Origin: Corydoras sp. C115
Taxonomy: Eukaryota; Chordata; Actinopteri; Siluriformes; Callichthyidae
NCBI GenBank assembly: GCA_019802505.1
Contig: JAFMOC010000240.1
Span: 528,501-592,500 of the forward strand
Direction: 5' to 3'
Length of the DNA stretch: 64,000 nucleotides
A model generated the notes under the pieces. That model was not told the DNA's origin. It ran no database searches and was given only the letters and a program-made list of their open reading frames with translations. Within the stretch, counting starts at the first letter, position 1, and each line of letters begins with the position of its first letter. Both the position numbers and the translations under genes were made by a program. Below are positions 9,150 to 21,195 of the stretch, in pieces.

Positions 9150-11420
9150 CAAGTTGTAACCACTTGTGGAGGAAGCGGAAATGAAGGCTGTTGAGGCAAT
9201 GACCTCAATAACAAATCACCATCAAGTGATGAATCATCCTCATCCACTTAAACTAAAAAGGATTAAAGATAAAAGACTCGTTCCATGGTTTAATGATCAA
9301 ACACGCGCCCTAAAACAAACCACTAGAACCATGGAGCGTAAATGGAGACAAACTAAATTAGAGGTATTTAGGGTTGCATGGAAGGACAGTATGACTGAGT
9401 ACAAACATGCACTCAATGCAGCGAAGACTAAATATTATTCTGAATTAATAGAGAACAACAAAAACAACCAAAGATTCCTCTTTAGTACCATTGCCAAATT
9501 AACTCGAAGTGCTACTGAATCAGATTCACAGATTCACTCACAGTTCAGCAGCAATGATTTCATGAATTTCTTTAGTGACAAAATTGAAAACAAAAGACTT
9601 AAATCATCTAATGCATCGTGTAGCATAATCAATAATCAACCCTAAATGATTTCTGAAAAATCCAGTGGTAGAGAAAATAATATAGTACAAGAGTTAAACA
9701 CCTTTAACCCCATATCTAAAAAAGAACTTGTCTCATTAATTACACAATCAAAGACAACATCCTGTATGTTAGACCCAATACCTACAAACCTCCTACCAAA
9801 TATTACAGAGCCTTTTATAAACATTATAAATTCATCACTTAAAATAGGCTATGTCCCCAAAAATCTGAAGTGTGCAGTCATTAAACCATTACTTAAAAAA
9901 CCTAATTTAGATCCTCTAATACTGTCCAACTATAGACAAATATCAAACCTTCCTTTTGTCTCTAAAATCCTAGAAAATATTGTGTTCAACCAGCTGAATC
10001 ACCATATTCTAGCTAATAACGTTCATGAAGTTTTTCAGTCAGGTTTTAGGTCTCATCATAGCACTGAGACAGCCTTAATTAAGGTCGTTAATGACTTATT
10101 AATGTCCTCTGATAATAACCAAATCTCTTTTCTTGTATTATTAGATCTTAGTGCAGTAACATCTTAGTTGATAGATTAGAAAACACTGTGGGCGTTACAG
10201 GATCTGCACTCCAGTGGTTTAAATCCTACCTGACAGATCAATATCAATTCACCTGTGTTAACAACCGATGTTCTGATCTTGCTATGGATCAATTATTCAA
10301 TTATTCGTAAACATGGAATCAGTTTCCACTCATATGCAGATGATACACAGTTATATGTTTCAGCTAACCCTAATGATGGTTGTTCAGTCAGTAAGCTCGA
10401 GGACTGCATCCAAGATATTAAAATATTGATGTCAAAAAACTTCCTACTGCTAAATTCTGATAAAACAGAGTTTCTGATAGTTGGACCCAAGGACAAAATT
10501 AACAAAGCTTCTAACACTATGTTAAACCTTGATAACTCTTAAATTAGACCCAGTTCATCTGTAAATAATCTCGGTGTCATTATTGATTCAGATATCTCCT
10601 TTACAGAGCACATAAGCAATATTACTAGAATTGCATTTTTTCACCTTCGTAACATTTCGAAGCTACGAAATATCCTCTCCCTCCAAGATGCAGAAAAACT
10701 CATTCATGCTTTTATTACCTCAAGGTTAGATTATTGTAATTCACTTCTGACAGGATGTTCTAATAAATCATTACATAAATTACAACTTGTGCAAAATGCT
10801 GCAGCTAGAGTTTTAACTAAAACCAGAAGGTTTGATCATATCAGTCCTGTGTTATCAAACTTGCACTGGTTACCAATTAAGTTTCGTATCGAGTACAAAA
10901 TTTTATTGATAACATATAAAATTCTACATAATCAAGCTCCACAGTATCTGAGTGAGCTGATTCAATCATACAAGCCAACACCTGAGCTCCGATCTCAAGG
11001 TGCTGGTTTACTCTTAGCTCCTAGAATAAATAAAATTACTGCTGGTGGAAGAGCGTTCTCCCACAAGGCTCCTCAACTTTGGAATAGCCTTCCAGTTACT
11101 GTTCGTGATTCTGAATCACTATTAATCTTTAAAAATAAATTAAAAACACATTTATTTAATCTTGAGTTTAATTAATCCCATGTAGATTAAGATGTAGGTC
11201 TCAGACTTGGCTGTGTTGGGGGGGTAATCTGTGATCAGTGTATGCTGGCGTTTCACCTCTTCATCCACCTCATCATTAATGGGGGGGTGTGGCGCTGAAA
11301 TGATGCTGTTCCGGGTCACCATCTCAACTATGTAGAGTATGCAGTATCTGCCTCTTTTAGTTATGCTGCTCTAGTCAGTGATGCCGGAGTCACATGCTGC
11401 ACTGTGTCAATAAATTACTT
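9150..11420 (+). mobile_element. L2-group LINE, nearly full reverse transcriptase with small deletions
   Basis: The frames in order carry a pre-RT linker (LVPWFNDQTRALKQTTRTME, about 9275-9340), RT motifs (AVIKPLLKKPNLDP; QSGFRSHHSTETALIKVVND; FLVLLDLSA), the catalytic box SYADDTQLYVSA (about 10330-10365) and the C-terminal block (LDYCNSLLTGCSNKSLHKLQ, NLHWLPIKFRIEYKIL, LWNSLPVTVRDSESL), ending at 11175. Stops or frameshifts fall near 9645, 10165 and 10540. The segments with AFDT and the GVPQGSVLGP motif have been deleted (about 10150 and 10255). The 3' untranslated part runs to about 11420. Inactive. Confidence 0.85.
9166..11175 (+). pseudogene. LINE ORF2 (endonuclease-less part, reverse transcriptase) pseudogene
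   Basis: In life this protein makes cDNA from LINE RNA at a nicked target. Here the YADD active site survives, but upstream motif-B residues are lost and at least three breaks divide the frame. The conserved ending HLFNLEFN is intact at 11175. Compare the uninterrupted relative at 40290-42012. Confidence 0.8.
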
Positions 11421-11459
11421 ATTAATTAAATGCCGTGCTTTTAATTAAGAGATTAAGAG

Positions 11460-12335
11460 GTTTCTTGGTTGCGGATGGAGGACAACTCTCATTCTGGCCC
11501 AAAGTGTTCATGTCAGGCCCAGCCATATGTTTCGCTTTTGTGTTTCCTGTTCCTGGAATGCTCCACCGTCCGCCGCAACGGCCGTCTTGGAGGCTCAGGG
11601 GCCCGAGTGCAGGTCTTATGCCGCTCTTTTTGCAGCCTTCAGGACCACCTTCACGCACCCCCTGGAGGGGGAGGTCGTGGGTCTGCAGCTATATTGGTTA
11701 CGACATGGGTCCAGATCGGTCTTCATTCGCGTTGGAGTTCCGGATTCTGGCGGCACGGACAGGTTGGAGTGGATCTGTCCTGACGGTCAGGTTCAGGGTG
11801 GGGCTGCGCCACGAGATCCAGCGTGAGATTGCTGGACATGACCTTGGTGCTTCACTGGACGAACTCATCCGACTGGCGGTTCTCAGGGAGCAACATCTTG
11901 CCATGGTCCAGACAACCCGCGCACCCAGAACCACTCCTTGGTATGAGCTCGGTTCACGAACTGGACAGGAGGATGGGGAATATCAGTGAGAGCCCTCGAG
12001 ACCACCAATCAGGTCCAAGCCGTCAATGGCAATCCACTCCCGTTGGGCGCTGTAAGGAGTACTATGCCCATGAGTTATGGTTATGCATTGAGAATTGCCA
12101 CTTTGACCCCACAATTTCCTGGTCATGGTCGCAGGTCCTGGCATGGTCATCCAACTGTCTGCATGAATGTTTGAAGCAGCCAGCCCGCTTCCTCCTTTCA
12201 ACCACACAGGTGCCCTCCAAAGTCCCGTTGCCCACTGAGGTACCAAATGTTTACTCAGACCTTTCCGAGGTATTCTGCAAATATCGTGCCAATACTCTTA
12301 AACTGCTCTTTCACCAGAAAATCCCCATTTGAAGC
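11460..12335 (+). mobile_element. Chromovirus-type gypsy gag and RT N-terminal relic
   Basis: Translated pieces show a gag core (YAALFAAFRTTFTHPLEG about 11610-11665; LRHEIQREIAGHDLGASLD about 11800-11860). Later comes YSDLSEVFCKYRANTL (about 12255-12300), which matches VYADLSEVFSREHANTL of the full element at 42675-44480. The zinc knuckle and protease are missing or scrambled and frames shift repeatedly. It is the same broad family as the 37-45 kb element but on the + strand and heavily decayed. Confidence 0.65.
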
Positions 12336-12740
12336 CTCACCGAGCTAGCAACCACCCATATTTTCAGAAGAAGAGCTTGATCTGGCTGTTTCCTCACTAG
12401 CTGTCGCCGGATCTGGAAATCCACCAAAAAAAAAAAGCCCTTATCAAAGTCTAGTCTGTTATTGAATGCTCTACTAATCAACGACCCTGCCCCAACTCCT
12501 AGCCAATCAGTCTGGCTTATTCACAATATTCCCCTACATGTCACATCCCACAAACAGGCCCCTCCCGCTTCATTGGCCCCTATGTCATTTCAAAGATCAT
12601 CAATCAATCTGCCGCCTGATTTAAACTCCCATGCCACATCCGTATCAACCCCACATTCCATTTTCCCCACCTCAAACCTGTCTATCAGTCCACTCTAAAC
12701 CCTTCTACCAGACCCCCTCCACCCACCCGGTTCATTGACG
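12336..12740. other. Unassigned sequence between two gypsy relics
   Basis: C-rich stretch with no motif I recognise. It may be leader or LTR sequence of one of the two flanking gypsy relics, but I find no repeated copy inside the window. Confidence 0.4.
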
Positions 12741-15700
12741 TCCATCACTGGTGTCGACCATTACAGAATGTTTTTTTCCGTTCACACTTCAGATATTTGG
12801 GTGAGGAGCGCATGAAAACTTGCCATTGGTTACAGCTTAATGCTGCCAATGGTCTTGGCATCCTCTATACAGGATACCTAGAACTCCCTGTTTAGCTCTG
12901 TAGTAAGTTGCTGCCCCATTGTGGCATGTTGGCGGTTAAGGACCCTCCGAGCAACGTGTGCGTTCAGGCTCTGGGAATTTTAGGGATGAAAATAATTTGG
13001 AGGTGTTACCAAAAACTTTTTGGCCAACATGGGACAGCATTGTTTGATAGCGCTTCCATAGTAGTGTCCCCTAGCCCATTGGTAAAAGCACTTCAGCAGT
13101 GCCATACTGCTCAGGTTCCACCCTGGCGACCAGGAATGGTAAGATTACTTTAAGGTAAGTGTGATGAGGATTGTGGTCACTACCTGTTCAGAACGGTACT
13201 CAGAGGCCACAGTCTTGTTTGAACCTTTAGATACCGGCTTACCTGCTGGTCTGTTGGCTTTGCCCTCACTGTTTCAGTTTATTCAAGGAACACAATATGT
13301 CCCCGTGGTGAACGCTGGGACTAGTGATGTGCTACTGTGCCCTCAGACGGTCCTTGGTTTTGAGGACAATGTGAATGTTGTGAGTTTACCTGTCAGTGTG
13401 ACAGGGGTCCAATCTGTGGCTGTGACTGTCTTCTCTCAAGCTTCCTTGAACTTAGCAAGATAGATCAGGATTTGGGCTGCACCAACCTGATTGCTCATGA
13501 GATTACCCTGGTTGATGACATTCCCCCTGGTCCCCCTGGCGCATTCCATTATCAGAGTACAATCTGGTGAAGGAGCATATTAATCAGATTTTAGAGTCTA
13601 AGGTTATAAGGGAGAGTTCTAGTACCTATGCTTTCTCGGTCATTCATGTCCGCAAAAAGGACGGCAATCTCAGGTTTTGTGTTGACTATCGTCATATTAA
13701 CAAGACAAGAAAGGATGCATTTCCACTCCTCCATATTGAATTGTTCCTGGATGCGCTTACGACTTCAACCAGATATTCGTCAGCGAGGGGGACCAGCACA
13801 AAACCGAATTTTGTACACCGTTCAGGTTGTTTGAGTGGAATCGCATGCCTTTCAGACTCTGCAACACCCCCAACACCCTTCAGCATTTAATGCAGTGCAT
13901 TTTTGGGGATCAGCATTGCCAGTCTCACCTTTTGTACTTGGGCAACTTCATGGTTTTCGCATTCACAGTCAAACTAAATCTGGATAGACTGGATGTGGTG
14001 CAGGCATGGCTAAACCAGGAGGGCCTGAAGGCTAAACTCTGCAAGTGTAGCTTCTTGTCATGTCATCTCAGACAAGAGAGTTACCACTGACCCAGCCAAG
14101 ATTGAGGCAGTAGCTGGTGGCCTGTGCCTACCATGGCCACTGAGCTGGGCTTTTCTTTGTTTTGCTTGCAATTGCCATCAATTTGTGAATGGGTTTGCTA
14201 AGCTGGCTGCCCCTTTGCACAGAGTATTGGCTGAAACAGCAAGTAAGCGGTCTAAGAAAGGACCTGCCCATAGTATTGTCAGAGTCTGGGCGGAGGAGTA
14301 CTGCTGGAGTTTTGAGGCTCTAAGGTCGAAGCTCAGCTCGGCCTCAGTGTTAGCATATGCAGATTTTTCTCTGCCTTTTATCGTGGAGGTGGATGCAAGC
14401 AACAAAGGTCTGTGAGCAGTTCTCTCCCAGCAGCAGGTTAGGTAGGGCTAATCACGTATGGCAGTCGTTACTTACAGAATTACAGCTCCATAAAGTGGGT
14501 TAAAGTGGGCAATGACTGAGAAATTTTGGGAGTACCTGCTTGGGCAGAGGTGCATTGTCAATACTGAAAATAACCCATTGAGTAACCTGGACTCTACCAA
14601 ACTGCTGTTTAAAATTTAAATTTTGAGTTAAAACATGGGGCAGGGAAGAGTAATAAAAATATGGCTGTGTTTTCTCATCAGTCTTGGTCTGCTCAACAAA
14701 CTATGTTGCTTCGTGTTCCAGGAACTCCTTTCCCACCATTCTTGCAACAAGCCAGTCAGGGTGAACAGATGCAGGTCAATCAATCTGCCATTAGGGTCTT
14801 CCCCAGTAATGCCCTCTGTGATCTTTACATCTTACAGCAGTCGGATCTTGTCGTTCAATTTATGCTCTTTTGGCAGCTGAAATAGCAACCTACCCTTAAA
14901 CAGTGGCAGGGCTTATTCCATCTTGCTCTTGTTCTGATGGTATCACGTGGTTGAATTGGAGGGGCTGTTATATCACCAGACCTTTCACCCTTGATGGTGG
15001 TGGGGCAGTGCGCCAGCTCATACTGCCCCAAGCTTTAGTCCCAGATGTCCTGACTCAGATCCATCAAGAGGCACGGGCATCAGGGTACAGAGAGGACTTT
15101 TGCCCTACTGGATTCCCGATGTTATTGGCCAAGTATGTTCCAGGAGGTGGCGAAGTGGTGTCAGGGCTGTGAGCAGTACAGTAGTGGAGGTCTTGGTCTT
15201 GTGGTTTTCCAGGCTGGGTGTGCTTTGTGTTCGGATCCACTCTGACCAAACCTGCAATTTTGAGAGTGTCCTAATTTAGCATCTCTGTGTCCTTTATGGG
15301 ATTGCAAAGTATTGCACTTACCACCCTTACCACCCAGCTAGTAATGGGAAGTGCGAGCGCTTTAATAAGACCCTACACAATCTTCTGCGTGTGTTTTCAC
15401 CCTCACAAAAAAGGAGCTGGTGTTCTTGTCTACCTCAGGTGCTTTATGAGTATAACACCACCGCTCACCATTCGACCAGAGAGTCTCCATACTTCCTTAT
15501 GTTGGGGCAAAAACCACATTAACCCATCGACTGTACAAGAACCGATGGCCAGAAGTCTCCATGAGTGGGTGGAAGAGCACCAGACAATGCTGCAGATTGC
15601 TTTGGAAGGAGCTAGGGAACGGCTTAAGATTCCTGTGGATTGTAGGAATGCAGTACATGATGAGCTGTGCCTCTTCATGAGGGCCAACTCATGTTGGTGT

Positions 15701-16140
15701 GAAATCTGGGCAATCGGGGTCGTCAAAAGACCCAAAACTGGTAGAGTTCTGAGCCTCATCTGGTTACTCAGGTGGCTAGGGAGGGGGGTGCAGTTTATAC
15801 CGTGGCACCTGTCAATGTGACACCTTACCAGAGTATGATAAAGAGGGTCCATTGGTCGTTATTGAAGGCTCTGGTCATGGCTGAGATGCATGCCTGTTAT
15901 TACTAAAGTCCATCAACTAAAGTTGCACCTGCCCTTGACAAGAATGGGTCATACTTTGACGGTGATTTGTTTGTGAGGCCATTGCCTCAACATCCATCAT
16001 TTCAGATTCCTGGAGTGATTACGACTCAAGTGACTCCAAGTCCAGTATCACAATCTTTGTTTCCACCTTAGCTTTTCCTTCAGCAGCTGATCCTCAGCCA
16101 ACCTAGTTGGTGTTAGAGACTGGTGATTCTGCCACTAGTT
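12741..16140 (+). mobile_element. Decayed Ty3/gypsy element, longest copy of this family
   Basis: Order of recognisable parts: protease-region linker (GILGMKIIWRCYQKLFGQHG about 12980-13040; ATVLFEPLDTGLPAGLLALP about 13215-13275), reverse transcriptase (VRKKDGNLRFCVDYRHINKT about 13650-13710; FEWNRMPFRLCNTPNTLQHL), RNase H start (FIVEVDASNKGL about 14380-14415), integrase zinc-region neighbourhood (QLILPQALVPDVLTQIHQEA about 15010-15075) and integrase C-terminus (15440-15560). Many stops and indels are present, and no LTR pair was found. Parts of the same element are repeated at 1083-1262, 2291-3060 and 8890-9130. Confidence 0.75.
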
Positions 16141-16275
16141 TCAAGTTTCAAGTTTATTTGTCATTTGTGCTACATGTTGGGACATGTGCACATAGAAATT
16201 CTTAAGGTGAGTCATCAGGATATACACTCTACATAGAAGATAAAATGAAATACACAATATTTACATATGTATGCA

Positions 16276-16347
<72 letters not shown>

Positions 16348-17250
16348 AAAGTGACAGTGTAAAGTGACATAGTGAAAAGCAGGAGTGTGGGTGTTTTTAA
16401 CTGTTCATTTTGTTTTGTAGCCTGATGGCTTGCGGGTTAAAACTGTTTATAAGCCGGGTTGGTTTGGCCGGGAAGCTTCGGTACCTTCTGCCTGATGGCA
16501 GTAAGGTGAACAGTCCATGTGCTTGAAGACTGCTGTCCAGCTGGATTCTACGAATCTTCCTTGTTCTGCGGGTCTGGTAGATGTCCACAAGAGCAGGGTG
16601 TTTATTCCCAATTATGGACTCGGCTGTCCTCACCACCCTCTTCAGGGCCTTGTGGTCACAGGTGGAGCAGCTACCGTACCAGGCGGTGATGCAGCCTGTG
16701 AGGATGCTCTCGATGGTGCACCTGTAGAAGTTGGTGAGAGGGGTTGGAGACCGAATTTCTTAAGCCTCCGCAGGAAGCAGAGGCGCTGACGTGCAGTTTT
16801 CACAGCAGTGCTGATGTGAAGGGACCAGGTGAGGTCCTCAGTGAGGTGGACATCAAGAAACCTCAAACTGCTGACTCTTTCCACTGCGGCTCCGTTAATA
16901 TAAAGAGGAGCGTGACTCCCCTTCTGCTGCTTCCTGTAGTCCACGATGATCTCCTTGATTTTGCTGACATTGAGACAGAGGTTGTTCTCAGAGCTCCACT
17001 GTGCCAGAGGGCAGATCTCTGCAGAAGGTCTAGGACAAAGAGGCAATTTTGCAATTTCATCTGGTGGAATGTAGACTGCAGTAATGATAACTACAGCTAG
17101 CTCCCTAGGCAGGTAAAGTGGTCTGCATCTCACCAACATGAACTCTAAGTCGGGAGAGCACTGTGTCCAGTACACTGCTACTGTTGCTAACCTTGATGCA
17201 CATAGATGCAGATCCCCCCACCCCCACTGTTCTTCCTGTAGTCACTGATC
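16141..17250 (-). mobile_element. Internally deleted non-LTR retrotransposon, right duplicate
   Basis: Duplicate of 3061-4260. The 177-codon frame (17175-16642) differs from its partner by one residue (Lys-Ile in place of Lys-Thr before the KEIIVDYRK block). The TA tract is shorter (16278-16342). Confidence 0.65.
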
Positions 17251-17723
17251 CTGTCCCATCTGTGTAGTGTCCGACATGCAAAAATATCTAGCATCTAATT
17301 GCACAGTCAGGTACCAGCATGATTTCACTTCCTATTTCAGATCAAACAAATCAGAGTACACTGGCTGATGAGAAGAAGTCATTTTGTGAAGGAACTAACT
17401 GTTGTAGCTTCGGATTCCTTGTTCTGCATCTCAGATCTGCGCACCTGTAGAGTCATGGTAATACCTGGATTTTATTCATAATCTTTGCTGATTGCATTTT
17501 TTTGGGTGATTTATTTGATATATTTAAATTACTGTCTGTTAATGTAAATAAAGCTAATGTCATTAGCGGTTTCAGTTTATATTTTAGGTCTGCTGCCTAT
17601 TTACACCTTCTATTGAACGTGTTATTGTTCTAGAGGGGGCATGTGGTGTACCTTGTTTAGTTTCATCTGGGCTATTTAAGACCTATTGATACTGCTGATG
17701 CGACAGCAGAAGTGATAGCCCTC

Positions 17724-18749
17724 TCATGTTCAGCCCACCGAGTCCATCAAACAAGGACAACGAAAAGGCAACTAAGTATATTTCTCATTTTCCTACCATT
17801 TTTGTTAGTTACTCCTCCGACATAATTCACTTCTTCGGAAATGTACTTTATACCTATTTACACCTTCTTCTACATCAGTGTGTTTTCAGTTTATCCCAGT
17901 CATATCCTTCTCTTGCAGACGTTACTTCAGAAGAGAAGGCGCACTCTTGCACACCTGCGAACTCTGCAGCAGGCGAAAACAAGCGAGCATTTCTCTGCAG
18001 GACTATGGAACTGTCAGTCGGCAACCAAGAAATCAGATTTTGTTCCTGCTTTTGCTGCCCATGCTGGTATTTAGGTGTTAGCCCTCACTGAGTCGTGGAT
18101 CCAGCCAGAGAACTCTGCAACGCCAGCTGCCCTCTCAACTAATTTTCACTTCTCTTCTCATATCGGCAAAAAAGGGGATGGAACATATTTATCTAACACT
18201 GTTTCATTTGAATTCCATGCACTGACCATTAAAAAACATGTTAAATGTCATTTTGTTGTCACCTGGACAACTTCGTTGAGGAATTAGATATGCAATTATC
18301 ATCTCTCCCAGATGATGGTTGTCTTCTTGTCATCCTTGGTGATTTCAACATTCACTTAGACCGACCTTATGCTAAGTCCTGAGTTTTTTGCTCTTATCTG
18401 CAGCCTGGACATCCAGCTACTCTGCACTTCAGCTACCCACCGGGCTGGTAACCAGCTTGACCTCATCATGACAAGCTTTTGTTTCACTTCTGATCCGCTT
18501 CATGAATCAGTTCACTATTTCTTGCAGTTCTCTGTCTTCAGATTTAGAAACATACCAGTCTTCACTCGCTACCTTCTCAAAGCACATAACTGCTGCTAAG
18601 TCTACTCTTCTTCCAGTCCAAGGTAACATGCATCTCAGATGCTCACACTTTATTTAATACTTTTAACACTTTACTCACTACACCTTCTCCCCCTGGATCT
18701 GACCCCACTAACCGTCTCTCTATATTTTCAAAATACACTCCAACTTATT
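17724..18749 (+). mobile_element. L2-group LINE remnant, right duplicate (5' part)
   Basis: Duplicate of 4736-5757, identical in the visible endonuclease pieces. It is interrupted at 18750 by a young SINE fragment and resumes at 18905-19020 with the C-terminal stub. Confidence 0.75.
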
Positions 18750-18891
18750 TACCCAGCGATGGATTGGCACCCTGTCCTGGGTCTATCTGCCCAGCGCCCG
18801 AGACGTTCTCCCCTGGATGGGCATGGAGAACCCCACCGCGACCCTAATAGAGGATAAAGCGGGAGATAATGAATGAATGAATGAATGAATG
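18750..18891 (+). mobile_element. 5'-truncated SINE inserted after the duplication
   Basis: It contains only the 3' half of the SINE (from acccagcgatggattgg to the gaatgaatg tail). It is flanked by a perfect 13-bp target duplication, actccaacttatt, at 18737-18749 and 18892-18904. The left copy has a single actccaacttatt at the corresponding place (about 5750), which is the empty site. Confidence 0.95.
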
Positions 18892-20084
18892 ACTCCAACT
18901 TATTCAATTCACTCTACTGATGATTGTTGCCTGGTGATTCCACCTCACAGAGGTGCTAATTCTTACTCCGTTGCGTTCACCACTGCAAAATAATGGAATG
19001 ATCTCCCTAACTCTGTACGTAATATAAAACAAACACGGCCCAAATGTGACGTGAGGGTGGGGTTCCAGTTACACCAACTTTGTCTGCCCAAGGTCTCCTG
19101 ACATCTACTTTATACCTGTATTAAGACATCTGTCCATTAGCAGCTCCTCCATCCACTGTCCTCTCAGTCTCTCTTCAAATGGGTGCACAGGAATGCCTGC
19201 TCCAGCTTCACTCCTAATTTCTGCTTTTTTCCCCCCACTATGAACACATAAGGAGGGTGGGCCTGAGCAATGCATCCCTGCTGGAGAATGTGCCTGCGTC
19301 ACGAGACATCCATGCAAATTTCTTTTCTTACCTCAATGGCTCTGTCTTCCATTATCAGGCTAGTGCTTAATGTTGCTGTCACGCAGTAAAAAGAGAATTT
19401 TATTAACAGCAAACACAAAACAGACATGCAAAGCAGTATGACATAAATCAAGGACAACTCAGGGATGTGCAAATCTAAACAAAACTGAAAGAAAAAGGCT
19501 CTAGAACTACAGGACGTTGCGTAAGGTGAAAATGGGTGCACAGAACACTGGCATGAGCATGCAGTATGAAGATATATGAAACATGATATTAAGAGTAATA
19601 ATAAAGAAGCATCAGTGTACTCAGGATCAAGGCTCTGTGAGGTACTCATCCTCCTTAAGCAGCCAGGCAGCACAAACAATGTAGGACAGACATGTACAGA
19701 TTGTGTAGTGGTCAGGTATTCATATTTAACAATTGGAATTACGTACTATGTGAAATCCAAGTTACCAACAGAAATCCAAGTTACATCTAGTTATCAACAT
19801 AGCTGCAGTGAATGATTACTCAAAGAAACTGGCAACACCTTTAAAAAAAACGCAAATAAGAAAAGCTTCTTTATTCACATTTCTCTCAGACGTTCACAAA
19901 ATTCTAACTGAACAACATACAACAAATTTGATATCTCTAACTTCCTAAATTCTACAGTCAAGAAGACCTTACAATGTGAGAATGGACACCTGAACCTTCC
20001 TTCTCTGTTTCTCACTGTAGTCCAATTCAACTCTCTTACAAGATCTTCTGCTTTATACAGGAAGTAGCTTATAAACATGCATTA

Positions 20085-20419
20085 ATTCCTTATCTTCCGC
20101 TTTATCCTATATTAGGGTCGTGGGGGGGTTCCCCATGCCCATCCAGGGGAAAACGTTTCGGGCGCTGGGCAGATACACCCAGGACAGGGCGCCAATCTAT
20201 CGCTGGGCACACACTCACACAAACACACTCTACATGGGGCAATTTGGAGAACTCAATTGACTTGATCCATGTTTTTGGACTGTGGGAGGAAACCGGAGAA
20301 CCCGGAGGAAACTCACATGGACACGGGGAAAACATGGAAACTCCACCCAGATGGGGATTCAAACCGGGAATCCCTACTGCTGAGAGGCGAACGTGCTAAC
20401 CACTAAGCCACCGTGCCGC
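20085..20419 (-). mobile_element. tRNA-derived SINE, right duplicate
   Basis: Counterpart of 7030-7358, with a better preserved head (ccaccgtgccgc at its end on +) and an additional gggcgctgggcag block that the left copy has lost. Confidence 0.85.
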
Positions 20420-20970
20420 AGCTTATAAACAGTGTGGACATAATCTCTGTGAAACAATTAAGTAAGCATTTATTTGGGGTGATTTTAACTTGTGGATTCT
20501 GAACCTCATAACTCTTGGAGAGGAAGTGGGTAAGATGAAAATAAGGCATGTGGACCAGAATGTTTTTACTATCTGTGTGTGGACTGTGTGAGGTATTTAC
20601 ATTTGGGAAACTTATGGTAGCAGCATCTTCCAAACGTAGACCTGATGAGTTTGGGAGCATGTAGGTGCTCAGTTTCCTCCTGGGGATTAATAAAATATTC
20701 CGATTAGAGAGGTTGACATGGCCCAAATGTGGAGTGAATCGGGTTCCAGTTACACCAACTTTGTCTGCCCACGGCCTCCTGACATCAACTCTCCACGTAC
20801 ATAAAGACATCTGTCCATAAGCTTTTCCTCCATCCCAGCCCAACTCCTACTTTCCACTTTGACTTTCGCTATGAAAACATGACAAGGGTTGGCCTGAGCA
20901 GTGCATCTCTGCTGGAGAACAATAAGAAACAAAATATTTACCTCAAAGAGCATGCACCCTACATTAAATA

Positions 20971-21195
20971 TACAAAAGGAAAAGGAGACAAATAAACAAG
21001 AGCACTAACTGACCTGATCCGAATCTGCTGAGACCCTGGAAGGTACCCTTGAACTTCCCATTTGCATACTGCAAGGTGGAAGTTCGACTGACCCCATTGT
21101 GCTTCCGTTAATGGGTAGCAATCTAGGATCTTATTGAACCATATCCACTCTTCAGGTACCAGCATGTTCTCACTTCCTATTTCAGATTAAACACA
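20971..21195. other. Sequence upstream of lectin pseudogene
   Basis: No gene recognised. The last 43 bp (21153-21195) contain a plausible splice acceptor (cttcctatttcag) and are shared with 4319-4361 and 17310-17350. Confidence 0.4.

Larger units (their letters stand above)
15378..20970. repeat. Right copy of 5.6-kb segmental duplication (partner 2291-7930)
   Basis: Every feature of 2291-7930 recurs here in the same order and orientation, at an offset of 13,087 on the left, falling to about 13,042 on the right. The core (about 16540-19740, matching 3550-6600) is almost identical, so several short frames translate identically. Both flanks differ by about 2-4 percent. The right copy alone carries a SINE insertion at 18750-18891. 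Confidence 0.9.
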
